Notes: a model not told the origin generated them from the sequence alone. A stretch of 36,906 nucleotides of DNA from Planctomycetota bacterium (GCA_963205385.1 CAUJKE010000150.1:1-36906); one strand, 5' to 3'. Positions 25,997 to 35,700 are shown, counted from the first letter of the stretch. Translations and numbers: made by a program.

Positions 25997-28870
25997 ATGA
26001 AATATCAACAACTGATCATCGCCTTGCCCTGCCATAGTTTGGAGGATTTCCCCCTCTACCATCAAGGCGAAGCGGCCGAAGGGCTGCTGGCCAATTGGAC
26101 GGCGCTCTGGCACCCCGCCTTGATTGCCGCGGCCGAGGCGATTGTCACCTGGTGCCGCTGCGATACCCCACCGGAAGACCTCGCCAACCGACTGCTCGTA
26201 ATCCCGTCCGTCGGCGCTGCCGACTTGCCGACCGGGTTCGCGCAGCGGGCTCAGGAACAAGGGGCCTGCGTCGTTCGCAAACAACATGTCCGGGACGAAA
26301 TTGTCGCGGCGGCCTTGGCCGAACTCGATGGGGGGGGCGGCGGGGCGCCTGCCGATCTTGTCAATGATTTCTACGCGCTCGGCTATTGCTATCTCCAGGT
26401 GCAACTCCTCACGCGACAAATGCGTTACGCAAGCAATCTCGATGAGGTTCATTTCAAAAACGTCGCCGTGGACGCCGCGCAGGCCGCGCTGCGGGGGGAC
26501 GAAGCACACGCCCGCGAGCGGCTGGCCGCAGGCTTCAACCTGCTGGCCGAGGAGCGTGACCGCTACTATCCGGTCGAAGCGTTCATTCTGGATCTGACCT
26601 TAGTCGGCTCGACGACGATCGGGGCCTCGCTGCGCGACGAGATCGCCGCCGCCATGTCCAGTTCGCGGGACATCGCGACCAACGACGCCGCCACCGGTAG
26701 CGCCGCCCACAGTTCGACCACGTCCGCCCCGCGCGCGAACTTCCTCCTCTCAGGTGAAGTCCTCGCGGAGTTGGCCGCAAAGGAACCGGACTCGCTCGCG
26801 ATGTTGCGCGCGGCCACCGAGTCAGGCCAGGTCGCGTTGATTGGTGGACATTTCCACGAAGGAATGTCTGCGCTGTTGTCCCGCGAGTCGCTCCTCGCCG
26901 ACTTGCTCCACGGGCTAGACACTTACCAGCACTGGTTGGGGACGCGGCCTCACGTTTACGGCCGGTGGCGGCACGGGTTGTCCCCGGCGCTGCCGGGAAT
27001 TTTGAACGGGCTAGGCTTCACCGGGGCGCTGCACGTGCCGTTTGAAGAAGGGCGCGTGCCGGAAGGGACGCAATTCAAGGTGCGGTGGGAAGGGAGCGAC
27101 GGCGCGGCGATCGACGCCATCGCCCGTCCGCCGCTGGATGCCAGTCTCGGCGAAACGTTTTTGGGCCTGGCGGTGAAGATGGGCGAATCGATGGATCGTG
27201 ACCACGTCGCCACGGTCTGCCTGGCGCATTGGCCCGGCCAGTCGAGCGTGTGGTATGAAGACCTGCGCCGCATCGCCTCGTACTGCCCCGCGCTGGGCAA
27301 GTTCATTTCGATCGACGAATACTTCGCCCACACCGATATCTCGGGCCAGGTCGATGAGTACCGCTTCGATCAATACCGCGCACCCTATCTCAAACAGCAG
27401 GTCATCCGCCGCGCCGACAATCCAATCACGAGCGTCGTCCAGTATTGGCGTCGCCGTGCTGCACGGCAGGCCATGGCAGCGCTGGATACTTTGGCCGCGC
27501 TGGTGAGCGGCGATCCTTCGTCTGCGGAGAAAGACGAGAACCAGGGCGACAACATCCTCCTGGACAACGCCGCCGATGCCGCGCTCGCTTCGCAGCTAGA
27601 AAAGTCGCTCGAGCGGAGCATCGCCCGCTTCGCCGCCGCGCTGCCCACCGCGCAGACGCCGGCCGAAGTGGGATACCTGGTGTTCAATCCGTGCAGCTTC
27701 GTACGACGAATGGGAGTTACGCTGCCCAAGCTGACCGGCACGCCGGCCATTGAACGGCCGGTCTATGCCGCGGCGGCGGATAAGGACGTTCAACACGTTG
27801 TCGTGGATGTCCCCCCGCTAGGCTTCGCGTGGGTGGCGTCGGGTGCTGGCGCTGCCAGCGGTAAAAAGGAAGTGCCGCTGGCTGAGGACTTGACGCTCCG
27901 CAACGAGTATTTCGAGGCGCTGATCAACGCGACCACCGGTTCGCTCCAATCGATTCACGAATACAACGCCCGCGCGAATCGGTTGTCGCAACAACTGGCC
28001 CTGCGGCTGTCGTCCGGCGATGAAGAGGTCGACGATGGCTCGGAGTATTCGGTCATGGCGGCCGACAAAGTCGAAGTCACGGCCAGCAGCACCGCGCACG
28101 GCGAAATCACCTCCACCGGACGCCTGCTCGACCGCAAAGGCAAAACCCTGGCGAAGTTCGTGCAGCGCTTTCAAGTCTGGCGCGGCAGCCGCGTGCTGAA
28201 GATCGAAATCGAACTCGATCCCGTCGCGGAACTGAAGTCCGACCCGTGGAATTCGTATTATTGCCTCCGCTGGGCCTGGGGAGACGAAGCGGCGGAGGTG
28301 GTGCGAATGGTCAACGAGGTTCCCGTCCCGACCGACGCCAAACGCTTCGAAGCCCCGCAATACACCGAGATTGCCGACGCCAAAACGCGGACCACCATCC
28401 TCACCGGCGGCTTGCCTTACCATCGGCGGCACGAATATCGCAAGCTCGATACGATCCTGTTGGTGCGCGGCGATACAGGTCGCAAGTTCACGCTGGGAAT
28501 TGGGGTGGAGCTTGCCGAGCCGCTGCACGAAGCGCTCAGCCTTGTGATGCCGCCGACACTACTCGCGCGCACATCCCCTCCGCCGCTGCCGGCCACGTCG
28601 AGCTGGCTGTTCCATCTGGATTCCAAGCATTTCGTTGCGACCCATTGGGCGCCGCTGGTGCTGGAGGGCCGCGTCGCTGGATTTCGTATCCGCGTGGCGG
28701 AAATCGGCGGTCGCGCTGGGCAAGTCAAGCTCAGCGCTTTCCGCCCGGTGACGCGCGCGCGGATTTGCAACCTCCGCGGCGAGTCGCCAACCGACGCAAC
28801 TGTGGACGAGGGGCGCGTCGTGCTCGACCTGGCGGCCAGCGAGTGGCTGGAGGTCGAAGCGGAGTGGTAG
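25997..28870 (+). CDS. GH38/57-like (alpha-mannosidase-fold) protein, divergent
   Basis: A 957-residue cytoplasmic protein (no signal peptide). The N-terminal half resembles the GH38/GH57 barrel. At about residues 282-335, GGHFHEGMSALLSRESLL and YGRWRHGLSPALPGILNGLG can be laid against the GH38 region that normally reads ESLVRQ then WxPDxFGxS. The C-terminal half, from about residue 635 (NEYFEALINATTGSLQSI), matches the GH38 beta-sandwich region. The canonical HxHWDxxW metal motif is replaced by PCHSLEDFP near the N-terminus, and the Asp nucleophile position appears to be Trp or Arg. It may be inactive on mannosides or use another mechanism. A Ser/Thr/Ala-rich insert lies near residues 220-245. 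ATG 25997 is preferred over the GTG at 25970, which only adds residues before the first strand. It precedes cmk by 31 bases. Confidence 0.75.
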   Translation: MKYQQLIIALPCHSLEDFPLYHQGEAAEGLLANWTALWHPALIAAAEAIVTWCRCDTPPEDLANRLLVIPSVGAADLPTGFAQRAQEQGACVVRKQHVRDEIVAAALAELDGGGGGAPADLVNDFYALGYCYLQVQLLTRQMRYASNLDEVHFKNVAVDAAQAALRGDEAHARERLAAGFNLLAEERDRYYPVEAFILDLTLVGSTTIGASLRDEIAAAMSSSRDIATNDAATGSAAHSSTTSAPRANFLLSGEVLAELAAKEPDSLAMLRAATESGQVALIGGHFHEGMSALLSRESLLADLLHGLDTYQHWLGTRPHVYGRWRHGLSPALPGILNGLGFTGALHVPFEEGRVPEGTQFKVRWEGSDGAAIDAIARPPLDASLGETFLGLAVKMGESMDRDHVATVCLAHWPGQSSVWYEDLRRIASYCPALGKFISIDEYFAHTDISGQVDEYRFDQYRAPYLKQQVIRRADNPITSVVQYWRRRAARQAMAALDTLAALVSGDPSSAEKDENQGDNILLDNAADAALASQLEKSLERSIARFAAALPTAQTPAEVGYLVFNPCSFVRRMGVTLPKLTGTPAIERPVYAAAADKDVQHVVVDVPPLGFAWVASGAGAASGKKEVPLAEDLTLRNEYFEALINATTGSLQSIHEYNARANRLSQQLALRLSSGDEEVDDGSEYSVMAADKVEVTASSTAHGEITSTGRLLDRKGKTLAKFVQRFQVWRGSRVLKIEIELDPVAELKSDPWNSYYCLRWAWGDEAAEVVRMVNEVPVPTDAKRFEAPQYTEIADAKTRTTILTGGLPYHRRHEYRKLDTILLVRGDTGRKFTLGIGVELAEPLHEALSLVMPPTLLARTSPPPLPATSSWLFHLDSKHFVATHWAPLVLEGRVAGFRIRVAEIGGRAGQVKLSAFRPVTRARICNLRGESPTDATVDEGRVVLDLAASEWLEVEAEW

Positions 28871-28901
28871 AATTCGAGCTTTGTTAATGGATTGAGGATT
28901 C

Positions 28902-29594
28902 ATGATTGTCACCATTGACGGTCCCTCGGGGGCCGGCAAGAGCAGCGTTTCGCGGGAACTCGCCCGGCGACTTGGTTTCCGGTTCCTGGACACCGGCGCG
29001 ATGTACCGCGCGATTGCGCTGGCCGTGATGCAGCAGGGGGTTGATTGGCAAGACCGCGCCGACGTCGAGGCGATCGCCAGCGCGGCCCGCTTGGAACTGA
29101 CCGACGACCAGGTCTTGCTAAACGGCCGCGACGTCTCGCACAAAATTCGCAGGCCGGAAGTGACCGCCGCGATTCATCACGTCGCCGACAACCCCTACAT
29201 TCGCGGGCTAATGGTCGATCTCCAACAGCGCCTGGCGAGTTGCGGCGCGACCGTTACCGAAGGGCGCGACCAGGGAACGGTCGCGTTTCCGCAAGCGGAA
29301 TGCAAGATCTTTCTCACCGCTTCCGCGCTTGAGCGGGCGCGGCGGCGAGTCGCCGATCTGCAGGCTCGTGGATTGCACGCGGAACTCGACGACGTACTTG
29401 CGCAACAAGCAGAGCGCGATCACCGTGACATGACCCGCGCTGTCGGCCGCTTGATGCAGACGGAGGAGATGATCGAACTCGTCACCGACGGTTTGACGCC
29501 GGAAGAAGTCGTCGACCGCCTGGAAGAGATTGTCCGCGCCCGCATGGCGGAGCTCCATCTGGCTCCCGCCAAACAACTCCCCACCGAAACCTGA
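28902..29594 (+). CDS. cmk: Cytidylate kinase
   Basis: A 230-residue (d)CMP kinase, the usual length. It transfers phosphate from ATP to CMP or dCMP in pyrimidine nucleotide synthesis. The P-loop is GPSGAGKSS (residues 7-15), followed by FLDTGAMYRAIAL, the NMP-binding signature of Cmk. The EGRDQGTVAFPQAECKIFLTA segment is the family-specific core, with Gln in place of the more usual Met or Ile after GRD. The lid region (ALERARRRVADLQ) and the C-terminal helix are complete. GAGG lies 6 bases before the ATG, a strong start. It is followed 16 bases later by plsC, an association of cmk and acyltransferase genes seen in many bacteria. Confidence 0.96.
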   Translation: MIVTIDGPSGAGKSSVSRELARRLGFRFLDTGAMYRAIALAVMQQGVDWQDRADVEAIASAARLELTDDQVLLNGRDVSHKIRRPEVTAAIHHVADNPYIRGLMVDLQQRLASCGATVTEGRDQGTVAFPQAECKIFLTASALERARRRVADLQARGLHAELDDVLAQQAERDHRDMTRAVGRLMQTEEMIELVTDGLTPEEVVDRLEEIVRARMAELHLAPAKQLPTET

Positions 29595-29610
29595 ACGGAA
29601 TCTTGCCTGC

Positions 29611-30258
29611 ATGGCCGCACGCCCGTTCTCGAAGCGCATCGGTTACAACGCCTTGCATCTGGCCTGCCGTTTGACAGCCGTGTTTGGCTTTGGCGTGCGC
29701 GTGTGGGGCCGCAAGCACGCTCCGCCAGGCGGCGCTGCGCTCGTGTGCGCGAATCACCAAAGCTTCTTCGATCCCGTGCTGGTCGGGCTCGCACTCGATG
29801 CCCGGCTGAACTATCTCGCCCGCCAATCGCTGTTCCAAGTGCCGGTGCTGAAACAACTCATCACCTATCTCGATGCGATCCCGATCGACCGCGATGGTTT
29901 CGGTTTGGCAGGCATCAAAGAGACGCTCAAGCGGCTGAAGCGGAATGAACAAGTGCTGATTTTTCCCGAAGGAACGCGCAGCCGCGATGGCGAAGTCGCG
30001 CCGCTGAAGCCCGGCTTCGTCACGCTCGCCCGCCGCGCCCACGCGCCGCTGGTTCCCGTGGCCATTGATGGCGCCTATCAGGCCTGGCCGCGCACCGAGA
30101 AATTTCCCTCGCTGTCGCAAATTGTCGTGGTGATTGGCGAGCCGATCGCCGCCGGGGATGTCGCACGCTTGGACGTTGCGACGCTCGTGGCGGAACTCGA
30201 ACGGCGCATTCGCGCCAGCCACGCGCAAGCGCGTCGCTATCGTTTGTCCTGCCAGTAA
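29611..30258 (+). CDS. plsC: 1-acyl-sn-glycerol-3-phosphate acyltransferase
   Basis: A 215-residue acyltransferase that makes phosphatidic acid from lysophosphatidic acid at the inner membrane. The HX4D catalytic motif is His49 and Asp54 in NHQSFFDP. Block II is around PIDRD (91-95), block III is FPEGTRS (118-124), and block IV is around LVPVAIDGAY. An N-terminal hydrophobic helix (ALHLACRLTAVFGFGV) anchors it. An in-frame TTG at 29530 inside cmk would extend it, but ATG 29611 fits the family length. It follows cmk by 16 bases and precedes the glycosylase gene by 9, so the three are probably co-transcribed. Confidence 0.94.
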   Translation: MAARPFSKRIGYNALHLACRLTAVFGFGVRVWGRKHAPPGGAALVCANHQSFFDPVLVGLALDARLNYLARQSLFQVPVLKQLITYLDAIPIDRDGFGLAGIKETLKRLKRNEQVLIFPEGTRSRDGEVAPLKPGFVTLARRAHAPLVPVAIDGAYQAWPRTEKFPSLSQIVVVIGEPIAAGDVARLDVATLVAELERRIRASHAQARRYRLSCQ

Positions 30259-30267
30259 GGGGTGTAC

Positions 30268-30900
30268 ATGTCGCTCACCTATGATCCCGTGGAAGCGGTC
30301 GCCGCGCTGCAGAAGTCTGATAAGCAACTCGCCCGCGTCATTCGCCGCGCCGGCGAATTCACCATGCGTCCCGAACGCATGCAAAGCCTGTTTCAGGCAT
30401 TGCTGCGGGCGATCGTTTATCAGCAGCTTTCCGGCAAGGCGGCGGGAACGATTCTGGGGCGCGTGCATGCACTATACGAGCAAGGCCCGCGCGTCCCGCC
30501 GGAAGCCGTCATCGCGACGCCGGACGAACAACTGCGCGGCGCGGGACTGTCGCGCAACAAACTGCTCGCGGTCAAGGACCTCGCAGCCAAGACCATCGAC
30601 GGAACCGTGCCGACCATCGGCCAGCTGCGCAAACTCGATGACGAGGAGATCATCCAGCGGCTCACGACCGTCCGCGGCATCGGGCGTTGGACCGTGGAAA
30701 TGCTCCTCATCTTTCGCCTTGGCCGCCCCGACGTCTTGCCGGTCTCCGACCTCGGCGTACGCAAGGGCTTTCAGCTCACGTACGGCTTGGAAGAGCTCCC
30801 CCATTCCAAAACCATGCACGAACAAGCCGAGCAGTGGCGGCCCTATCGGAGCGTCGCCAGTTGGTACCTGTGGCGCGCGACGGAATTCGAGGGAAAATGA
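30268..30900 (+). CDS. DNA-3-methyladenine glycosylase II (AlkA-type HhH-GPD)
   Basis: A 210-residue base-excision repair glycosylase that removes alkylated purines from DNA. The helix-hairpin-helix is at about 131-150 (VRGIGRWTVEMLLIF), and the catalytic Asp is Asp161 in LPVSDLGVRKGF, which aligns with the essential Asp of E. coli AlkA. The N-terminal helix contains the YQQLSGKAA element common to the family. It lacks the iron-sulphur Cys cluster of endonuclease III, and also the extra N-terminal domain of E. coli AlkA, so it is the short form. AGGGG at a 7-base spacing supports ATG 30268 over the GTG at 30262. Confidence 0.92.
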   Translation: MSLTYDPVEAVAALQKSDKQLARVIRRAGEFTMRPERMQSLFQALLRAIVYQQLSGKAAGTILGRVHALYEQGPRVPPEAVIATPDEQLRGAGLSRNKLLAVKDLAAKTIDGTVPTIGQLRKLDDEEIIQRLTTVRGIGRWTVEMLLIFRLGRPDVLPVSDLGVRKGFQLTYGLEELPHSKTMHEQAEQWRPYRSVASWYLWRATEFEGK

Positions 30901-31005
30901 AGCCCTGCGTTTCATTCACCATCCGCACCAACGGGAGCGGGTCCAGAAAGACACAAGGTGCCCGCCGTCTTTCCGCTGGCAAGCTGGCTCAACTTGCAGG
31001 AACTT

Positions 31006-31035
31006 CTGTCATCACAACCGCGTCTGAGGTATAAG
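31006..31035 (+). promoter_or_regulatory. Candidate promoter of the lipoprotein gene
   Basis: CTGTCA (31006-31011) and TATAAG (31030-31035) are separated by 18 bases. Each matches the consensus in four or five of six positions. The start would be near 31042, about 48 bases before the ATG. The 189-base gap after the glycosylase gene otherwise holds no terminator I can see. Confidence 0.4.
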
Positions 31036-31089
31036 TGTGCTGACGCGCGGGGAAGCGCTCCCGAGAATGCGGATTGCGGAGGATTTGAG

Positions 31090-31602
31090 ATGTCACGTTC
31101 GCTCCAAGGCTGGATGTTGTTGCTCGCGGCCCTGCTACTGGGCTGTGAATCCGGTTCAGCGCCGCCTACGCCGCCTCCGCCGCGTGTTGTTGTTGCCGAT
31201 CCGACTCCGTCGCCGCCGGTCGAACCGTTCGTTCCCCCGCCTGCGCCCACTCCGCTCCCGCCGCCCCAAACCTACACTCGCCCGGAAGAGGCCGCGGTGC
31301 AGGCGCTCGCCGAGACTCCGGTTGAGGAACTTATCGGGCTGCTGGCCAATCCCGCGCAGCGCGACGCGGCATCCCGCGCGGCGATCCTGCGCGGGGGCGT
31401 GGTCGTGGCCCCGTTGGTAGCAGCGCTTGAGAATGAAGACCCCCAGGTGCGCGCGGCGGCGGCGTTTACTTTGGGGCAACTTGGCGGCGCGGCGAAGTCG
31501 GCCGTGACGACTCTTCAGCAACAAGCCCGCGGCGACCAAAATGAAATCGCGCGCGATGCCGCCGCGTTCGCGCTGGATGCCATCGAAGGAAAATCACCTT
31601 GA
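31090..31602 (+). CDS. HEAT-repeat lipoprotein
   Basis: A 170-residue predicted lipoprotein. The signal peptide ends in the lipobox LLGC with the lipidated Cys at residue 19 (signal peptidase II site). Residues 20-65 are a Pro/Thr-rich stalk, including PPTPPPP and PPPAPTPLPPP. The rest is one or two HEAT-like helix pairs (VVVAPLVAALENEDPQVRAAAAFTLGQLG), of the PBS-lyase/HEAT type that usually mediates protein contacts. GGAGG lies 8 bases before the ATG, one of the best ribosome sites in the window. The stop TGA overlaps the next gene's TTG start. Its role is unknown; it may be a scaffold at the membrane. Confidence 0.82.
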   Translation: MSRSLQGWMLLLAALLLGCESGSAPPTPPPPRVVVADPTPSPPVEPFVPPPAPTPLPPPQTYTRPEEAAVQALAETPVEELIGLLANPAQRDAASRAAILRGGVVVAPLVAALENEDPQVRAAAAFTLGQLGGAAKSAVTTLQQQARGDQNEIARDAAAFALDAIEGKSP

Positions 31603-32573
31603 GTTCTCGCAAAATTCGCTCCGCGGCGGTCCAGTTTCAACACGCAGCAGGCGACAAAGCCGCGAACCTGGCGACGATCGACCACTTCGTCGCCACGGCG
31701 GCCGCGCAAGATGTCCGGCTGATCGCGTTTAGCGAGTGTTGCATCTCTGGTTATTGGCACTTGCGGCATCTCTCGCGCGACGCCCTGGACGAACTCGCGG
31801 AACCGGCGTTTGCAGGCCCGTCGTCCGCGCATCTCATGCGGCTATCGCAACAATTCAACATGACGATCGGCGCCGGCCTCATCGAGCGGGACGCCGACGG
31901 CCGCCTGTACAACACCTACGTGGTCGCCATGCCGGACGGCAACTTCGCGCGGCATCGCAAGCTGCATGTGTTTGTCAACGAGCATCTCTCCGCCGGCGAT
32001 TCGTACACCGTCTTCAATACGCCGCTGGGGGCGAAGCTCGGCGTGCTGATCTGTTACGACAACAACCTCATCGAGAACGCCCGCGCTACGGCGCTCTTAG
32101 GCGCGGACGTGCTCCTGGCGCCGCATCAAACCGGCGGCTGCAAGTCGGGGAGTCCACTGGCGATGGGCGTCATCGACCGCGCGATTTGGGAGCGGCGCGC
32201 GGAAGACCCCGCCGCGATTCACGCGGAGATCTGCGGCGACAAAGGGCGCGGCTGGCTGCTGCGGTGGCTCCCCGCGCGGGCCCATGATAATGGCCTGTTT
32301 CTGTTGTTCGCCAACGGCATCGGTCCGGACGACAACGAAGTCCGCACCGGCAACGCCATGATCCTCGACTGCTACGGCCGCATCCTGGCCGAAACGATCC
32401 GCGCCGGCGACGACCTGGTCATCGCCGATCTCGACCTCTCCCTCCGCGAGCGCTCGACCGGCGCGCGGTGGATCAAAGCCCGGCGACCAGAGTTGTATGG
32501 GCTACTGACGGAAAAGACCGGGCGGGAGCAAGAGACGCGCGCGGTGCGGTTTGAGTTCGATGAGGAGCGGTGA
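31599..32573 (+). CDS. Nitrilase/carbon-nitrogen hydrolase superfamily protein
   Basis: A 324-residue carbon-nitrogen hydrolase. The catalytic triad is visible: Glu46 in FSECC, Lys121 in RHRKLH and Cys152 in GVLICYDN. Members hydrolyse amides or nitriles through a thioester on the Cys. The GVLICYDNN context and ADVLLAPHQTGG look more like an amidase or carbamoylase than a true nitrilase. No membrane helices are present, so it is not the lipoprotein acyltransferase Lnt. The start is TTG at 31599, overlapping the lipoprotein TGA (TTGA), with AGGA 8 bases upstream; no nearby ATG fits. The family is sure; the substrate is unknown. Confidence 0.9.
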   Translation: MSSRKIRSAAVQFQHAAGDKAANLATIDHFVATAAAQDVRLIAFSECCISGYWHLRHLSRDALDELAEPAFAGPSSAHLMRLSQQFNMTIGAGLIERDADGRLYNTYVVAMPDGNFARHRKLHVFVNEHLSAGDSYTVFNTPLGAKLGVLICYDNNLIENARATALLGADVLLAPHQTGGCKSGSPLAMGVIDRAIWERRAEDPAAIHAEICGDKGRGWLLRWLPARAHDNGLFLLFANGIGPDDNEVRTGNAMILDCYGRILAETIRAGDDLVIADLDLSLRERSTGARWIKARRPELYGLLTEKTGREQETRAVRFEFDEER

Positions 32574-32582
32574 GGGGGGAAG

Positions 32583-32634
32583 TCCAAATCTCAAGCTCCA
32601 AGATTCAAGACCGAAGCGCCAAATTCCAAGAACC
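32583..32634. repeat. Degenerate CCAA-rich short repeats
   Basis: Between the hydrolase stop and the secretin terminator, a 7-12 base motif recurs with variation: TCCAAATCTCAAG, CTCCAAGATTCAAG, GCCAAATTCCAAG, AACC. The purine-rich run differs in composition from the coding sequence on both sides. Similar short CCAA repeats are common in gaps of many large bacterial genomes. No function is assigned. Confidence 0.45.
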
Positions 32635-32676
32635 AAAAAAAACCGCCGCAGCTTCCCAGGGGGGAGCATGCGGCGG
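32635..32676 (-). terminator. Intrinsic terminator of the secretin gene
   Basis: CCGCCGCA-GCTTCCC (32643-32657) pairs with GGGGAGC-A-TGCGGCGG (32661-32676), a 15-base stem with one G-T pair and one bulged A around a three-base loop. On the minus strand it runs into eight Ts (bases 32642 to 32635). This is a very strong terminator, about 70 bases past the secretin stop. Confidence 0.88.
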
Positions 32677-32705
32677 CCGGAGAACCTGAGCTCTCGTGTG
32701 GGGTG

Positions 32706-32730
32706 AAGGTGAGCCCCCGCGGCTCACCTT
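32706..32730. repeat. Perfect 10-bp hairpin just after the secretin stop
   Basis: AAGGTGAGCC (32706-32715) and GGCTCACCTT (32721-32730) are perfect complements around CCCGC. No T-run follows on either strand. It may stabilise the 3' end of the secretin mRNA, upstream of the true terminator. Confidence 0.6.
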
Positions 32731-32745
32731 CGCACGCATTCTCGA

Positions 32746-35700
32746 TCAGTTGCCGATGTCGATGCCTAGTTTGGCTTCTTCCTCTTCCTGGATGATGATT
32801 CGGGGCGTGACCATCATCATCAGGCTTTGCGTTTGACGGCCGATGCCGACGTTTTTGAACAACCGGCTGGCATAGGGAATCTTGTTCAAGAGCGGCACGC
32901 CACGCTCGGTGCGCCCTTCGCTGAGACGTTTAATGCCGCCCAGCAGCACTGTGCCGCCGTCAGGCACGCTCACCGTAGTGGTTACCGTGGTGAACGAGAA
33001 GGTCGGGAGCTGCACCGTGGTGCCGGAGCGAGTCGTCGAGTTGTCATCGTTCAACGTCCGTCCCGGGTTTGTCGGATCGACCACCGCGGTGCCGGTGTTG
33101 GTCGTGGTCGTTCCCGTAAAGGTGAACTCTTCCACGTCGCCAATCTGGCTGAAGAAGGGGACCAGTGTCAGGCGGACGAAGCGGCGGTCGGCCGAGACGA
33201 CAGCTTGCACACTCATCGAAGTCCCTTCGCTCAGCACCGTGATCACCGGTTGGTGAGCCGCGGCGAAGTCGCCGACGACCGGCACCACGCTGGTCACGAA
33301 CGGCTTTTGCGACGTATCCGAGACCACCGCTTGTTGACCGTTGAACAACGTCACCTTCGGAGCTTGCAGCACGTTGGTGCGGGTGTCGCCGGAGGCGGCT
33401 TGCAGCAGGAAGTAGACTTCAATATCGCTGAGGATAGCGAAGCCGAAGTTGGCGGCGGTCGAGGGATCGAATCCGCCGAACTGAGGAATCGCGGTCGCAA
33501 AGCTATTCTGCCGGAACTGCACGTCCCGATCGTTCGTGAGCTGGCCGGTGGGATCAAGACCGACAACCATGCTGGGCCCCGTGTCGTCCGGCAGAATCGG
33601 AATCCCGCCGGTGTTGTCGTCGATGTTGAAGTCGAAGTCGACGCCGATCCGCTCGAAGAAGTTGTCGTTGAGCGTAATGAAGCGCACTTCAATCGTCACT
33701 TGCAAGTCTTGCAAGCGGCGGAGTTGTTCCAGTAGATCGCCGATGTCCTTATGGACTTCTTCCGTCTGGCTGACGACGATGCTGAGGTTGGTCGGGAAGG
33801 GCGCGATGGTTCCTTCGCCGGTGCCGCCCCCTTCTTTCCACGAATCGGGATGGACGGTGGAGGTAATCAGGTCGATCAGCGAATCGAAGTCCGCCGCGGC
33901 CGCTCCACCCAAGCTGCCGGGACCGCTCATGACCTGATCGGGACGGCCGCCGCCGAACGAACCGCTGCCGCCCATCTGGCCCAGGGCCAGGGGATTGATC
34001 GCCGTTGGGCCTTGGGCCGAAGCGAGCGTCATGGGAGCACTTCCGGAAGCCGCGAACGCTCCGCCGTAACCCAACGTGTTATGGGCTTCGCGAATGGCGC
34101 CCGGCAGGCCCATGTTGTAGCTCGGCGTGAAGTTTGGAATCGGAATCACGAGGTCGCCGACGTTGTAAACCACTCGCACCAGGTTCGATTGGCTCGCCTG
34201 TTTGCTTGTGACCTTGAGGACTTCGTTCTGAATCACATAGGCCATGCGGAGCTGATCGAGGATCAAGTCGAGCGCGCTGCGGAGGGAGATCGGCGTCGCC
34301 AGGTTCAAGTTGACCGGCGTGTTGCTATCGATCCCTTCCGCGTGCATTCCCTGCGGATCGAGATAGATGTTGATGTTGGCCATCTTGCCGAGCGTGTCCA
34401 TCACTTCCGCGAGCGGGCGATTGACGAAGTTGACCTCCACCGGCTTATCAAGCGAGGCTTGGATGGCCAGTTCGGTCGGGGTGTACTTGCGGCGAGTTTG
34501 CTCCAGCAGCGTCATGCGACGCTTGGTCAAGTCGCCCCAGATTTTCGTGTTGAACGTAATCGGTTCGTTGTCGTTGTAGGGGGTGCTGGAATCTTCGACG
34601 CTCCCCAAAGCCGCCAACACGCCCGCCTCTTTCCGCTCCCGAATCGCCATTTGGGCGGCGTATTCGCGGGCGAACTTCGATTGCCACACCATGTTGACCA
34701 CCACGCCTTCCTCAGGCGCGATTTCACGCGCCCGCTTGGCGATAACTTCGGCTTCGTGGTAGCGTTGCTCTTTCATCAGCGAGTTGAACTCCTCGACGAG
34801 CTCGGCCAGCTTGGTTTGCGTGGCGACCAGCCGTTCGCTTTCGAGTTCGATGCCGTCTCGCACGCGGCGATTGGCCTTATCGAGATCGATTTGCACCCGG
34901 TTCTCTTCCAAATAGCGCTCCATATCGCCAATCTTGCGATCGACGAAGACCAGGAGTTGCTTGCGCGAAGGGCCGTCGAGTTCCGCGGCGTTCACGCGCT
35001 CGCGGAGCGTGCGGAGGCGATCCAGAGCCCGCTCGGGATCGGTCGTCGCCAGGCGTTCTACTTCTTTGTCTTCCGCCTGAATCTCCTTGAGAATCTTCTG
35101 GCGAAGAACGTCTGTCTTTTGATCGACCTGGGCCAGCGGCGAGGCGTTGCCGGTCGGCAGCGGCTCGGGACGCGGGGCGTCAAGCGCGAGGAGTTTGTCC
35201 TTGAGTTGGCTGCGTAGCGCCGGCTCGAGTTGGGCGTTGAACTTCCACGCCTGCTTGAAATGCTGATGAGCCGTTTCGCGGTCGCCGGCGGTGAAGGCTT
35301 TCATCCCGGCTTCGTAGTATTGCAAGCCTGCGGTGTCCAGATCGCCGTTGAAGACCGAACGCTCGCGAGCGTCTTCGGCGGCGGACGCGGCCATGTTCCG
35401 CGAGGGATCGTTGGACGGGTCATACACGCCAGGCTGCACGGCGTATTCGCCCCGTTCGTTGAAGTTCGGGTTCTGAATGATATTGCCCGCCTGCATCACT
35501 TGTGGACCACCTTGACGCAAATTGAGCGCCCGGCTGGTATCGAGCACGAGTTGCCAGGGGCGCATTTCTTCGCCGCTGAACTCCGTTTCCGGCACCCGCA
35601 GATTCTGGGCTTCCAGCGCCATGCGGTGCGCCACTTCAACATCCCCCCGATCCAAAGCCAGGCGAGCGTTGGCCATCAGACGGAGCGCTTCCTGTTTGAC

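Noticed and set aside
26330-26337. Run of eight Gs as a possible frameshift in the GH38-like gene
   Set aside because: The frame is continuous and protein-like on both sides, so the run simply encodes a Gly stretch.
33751-35217. 488-codon plus-strand frame inside the secretin
   Set aside because: It is the antisense shadow of a clear secretin gene; high GC content leaves long open antisense frames here.
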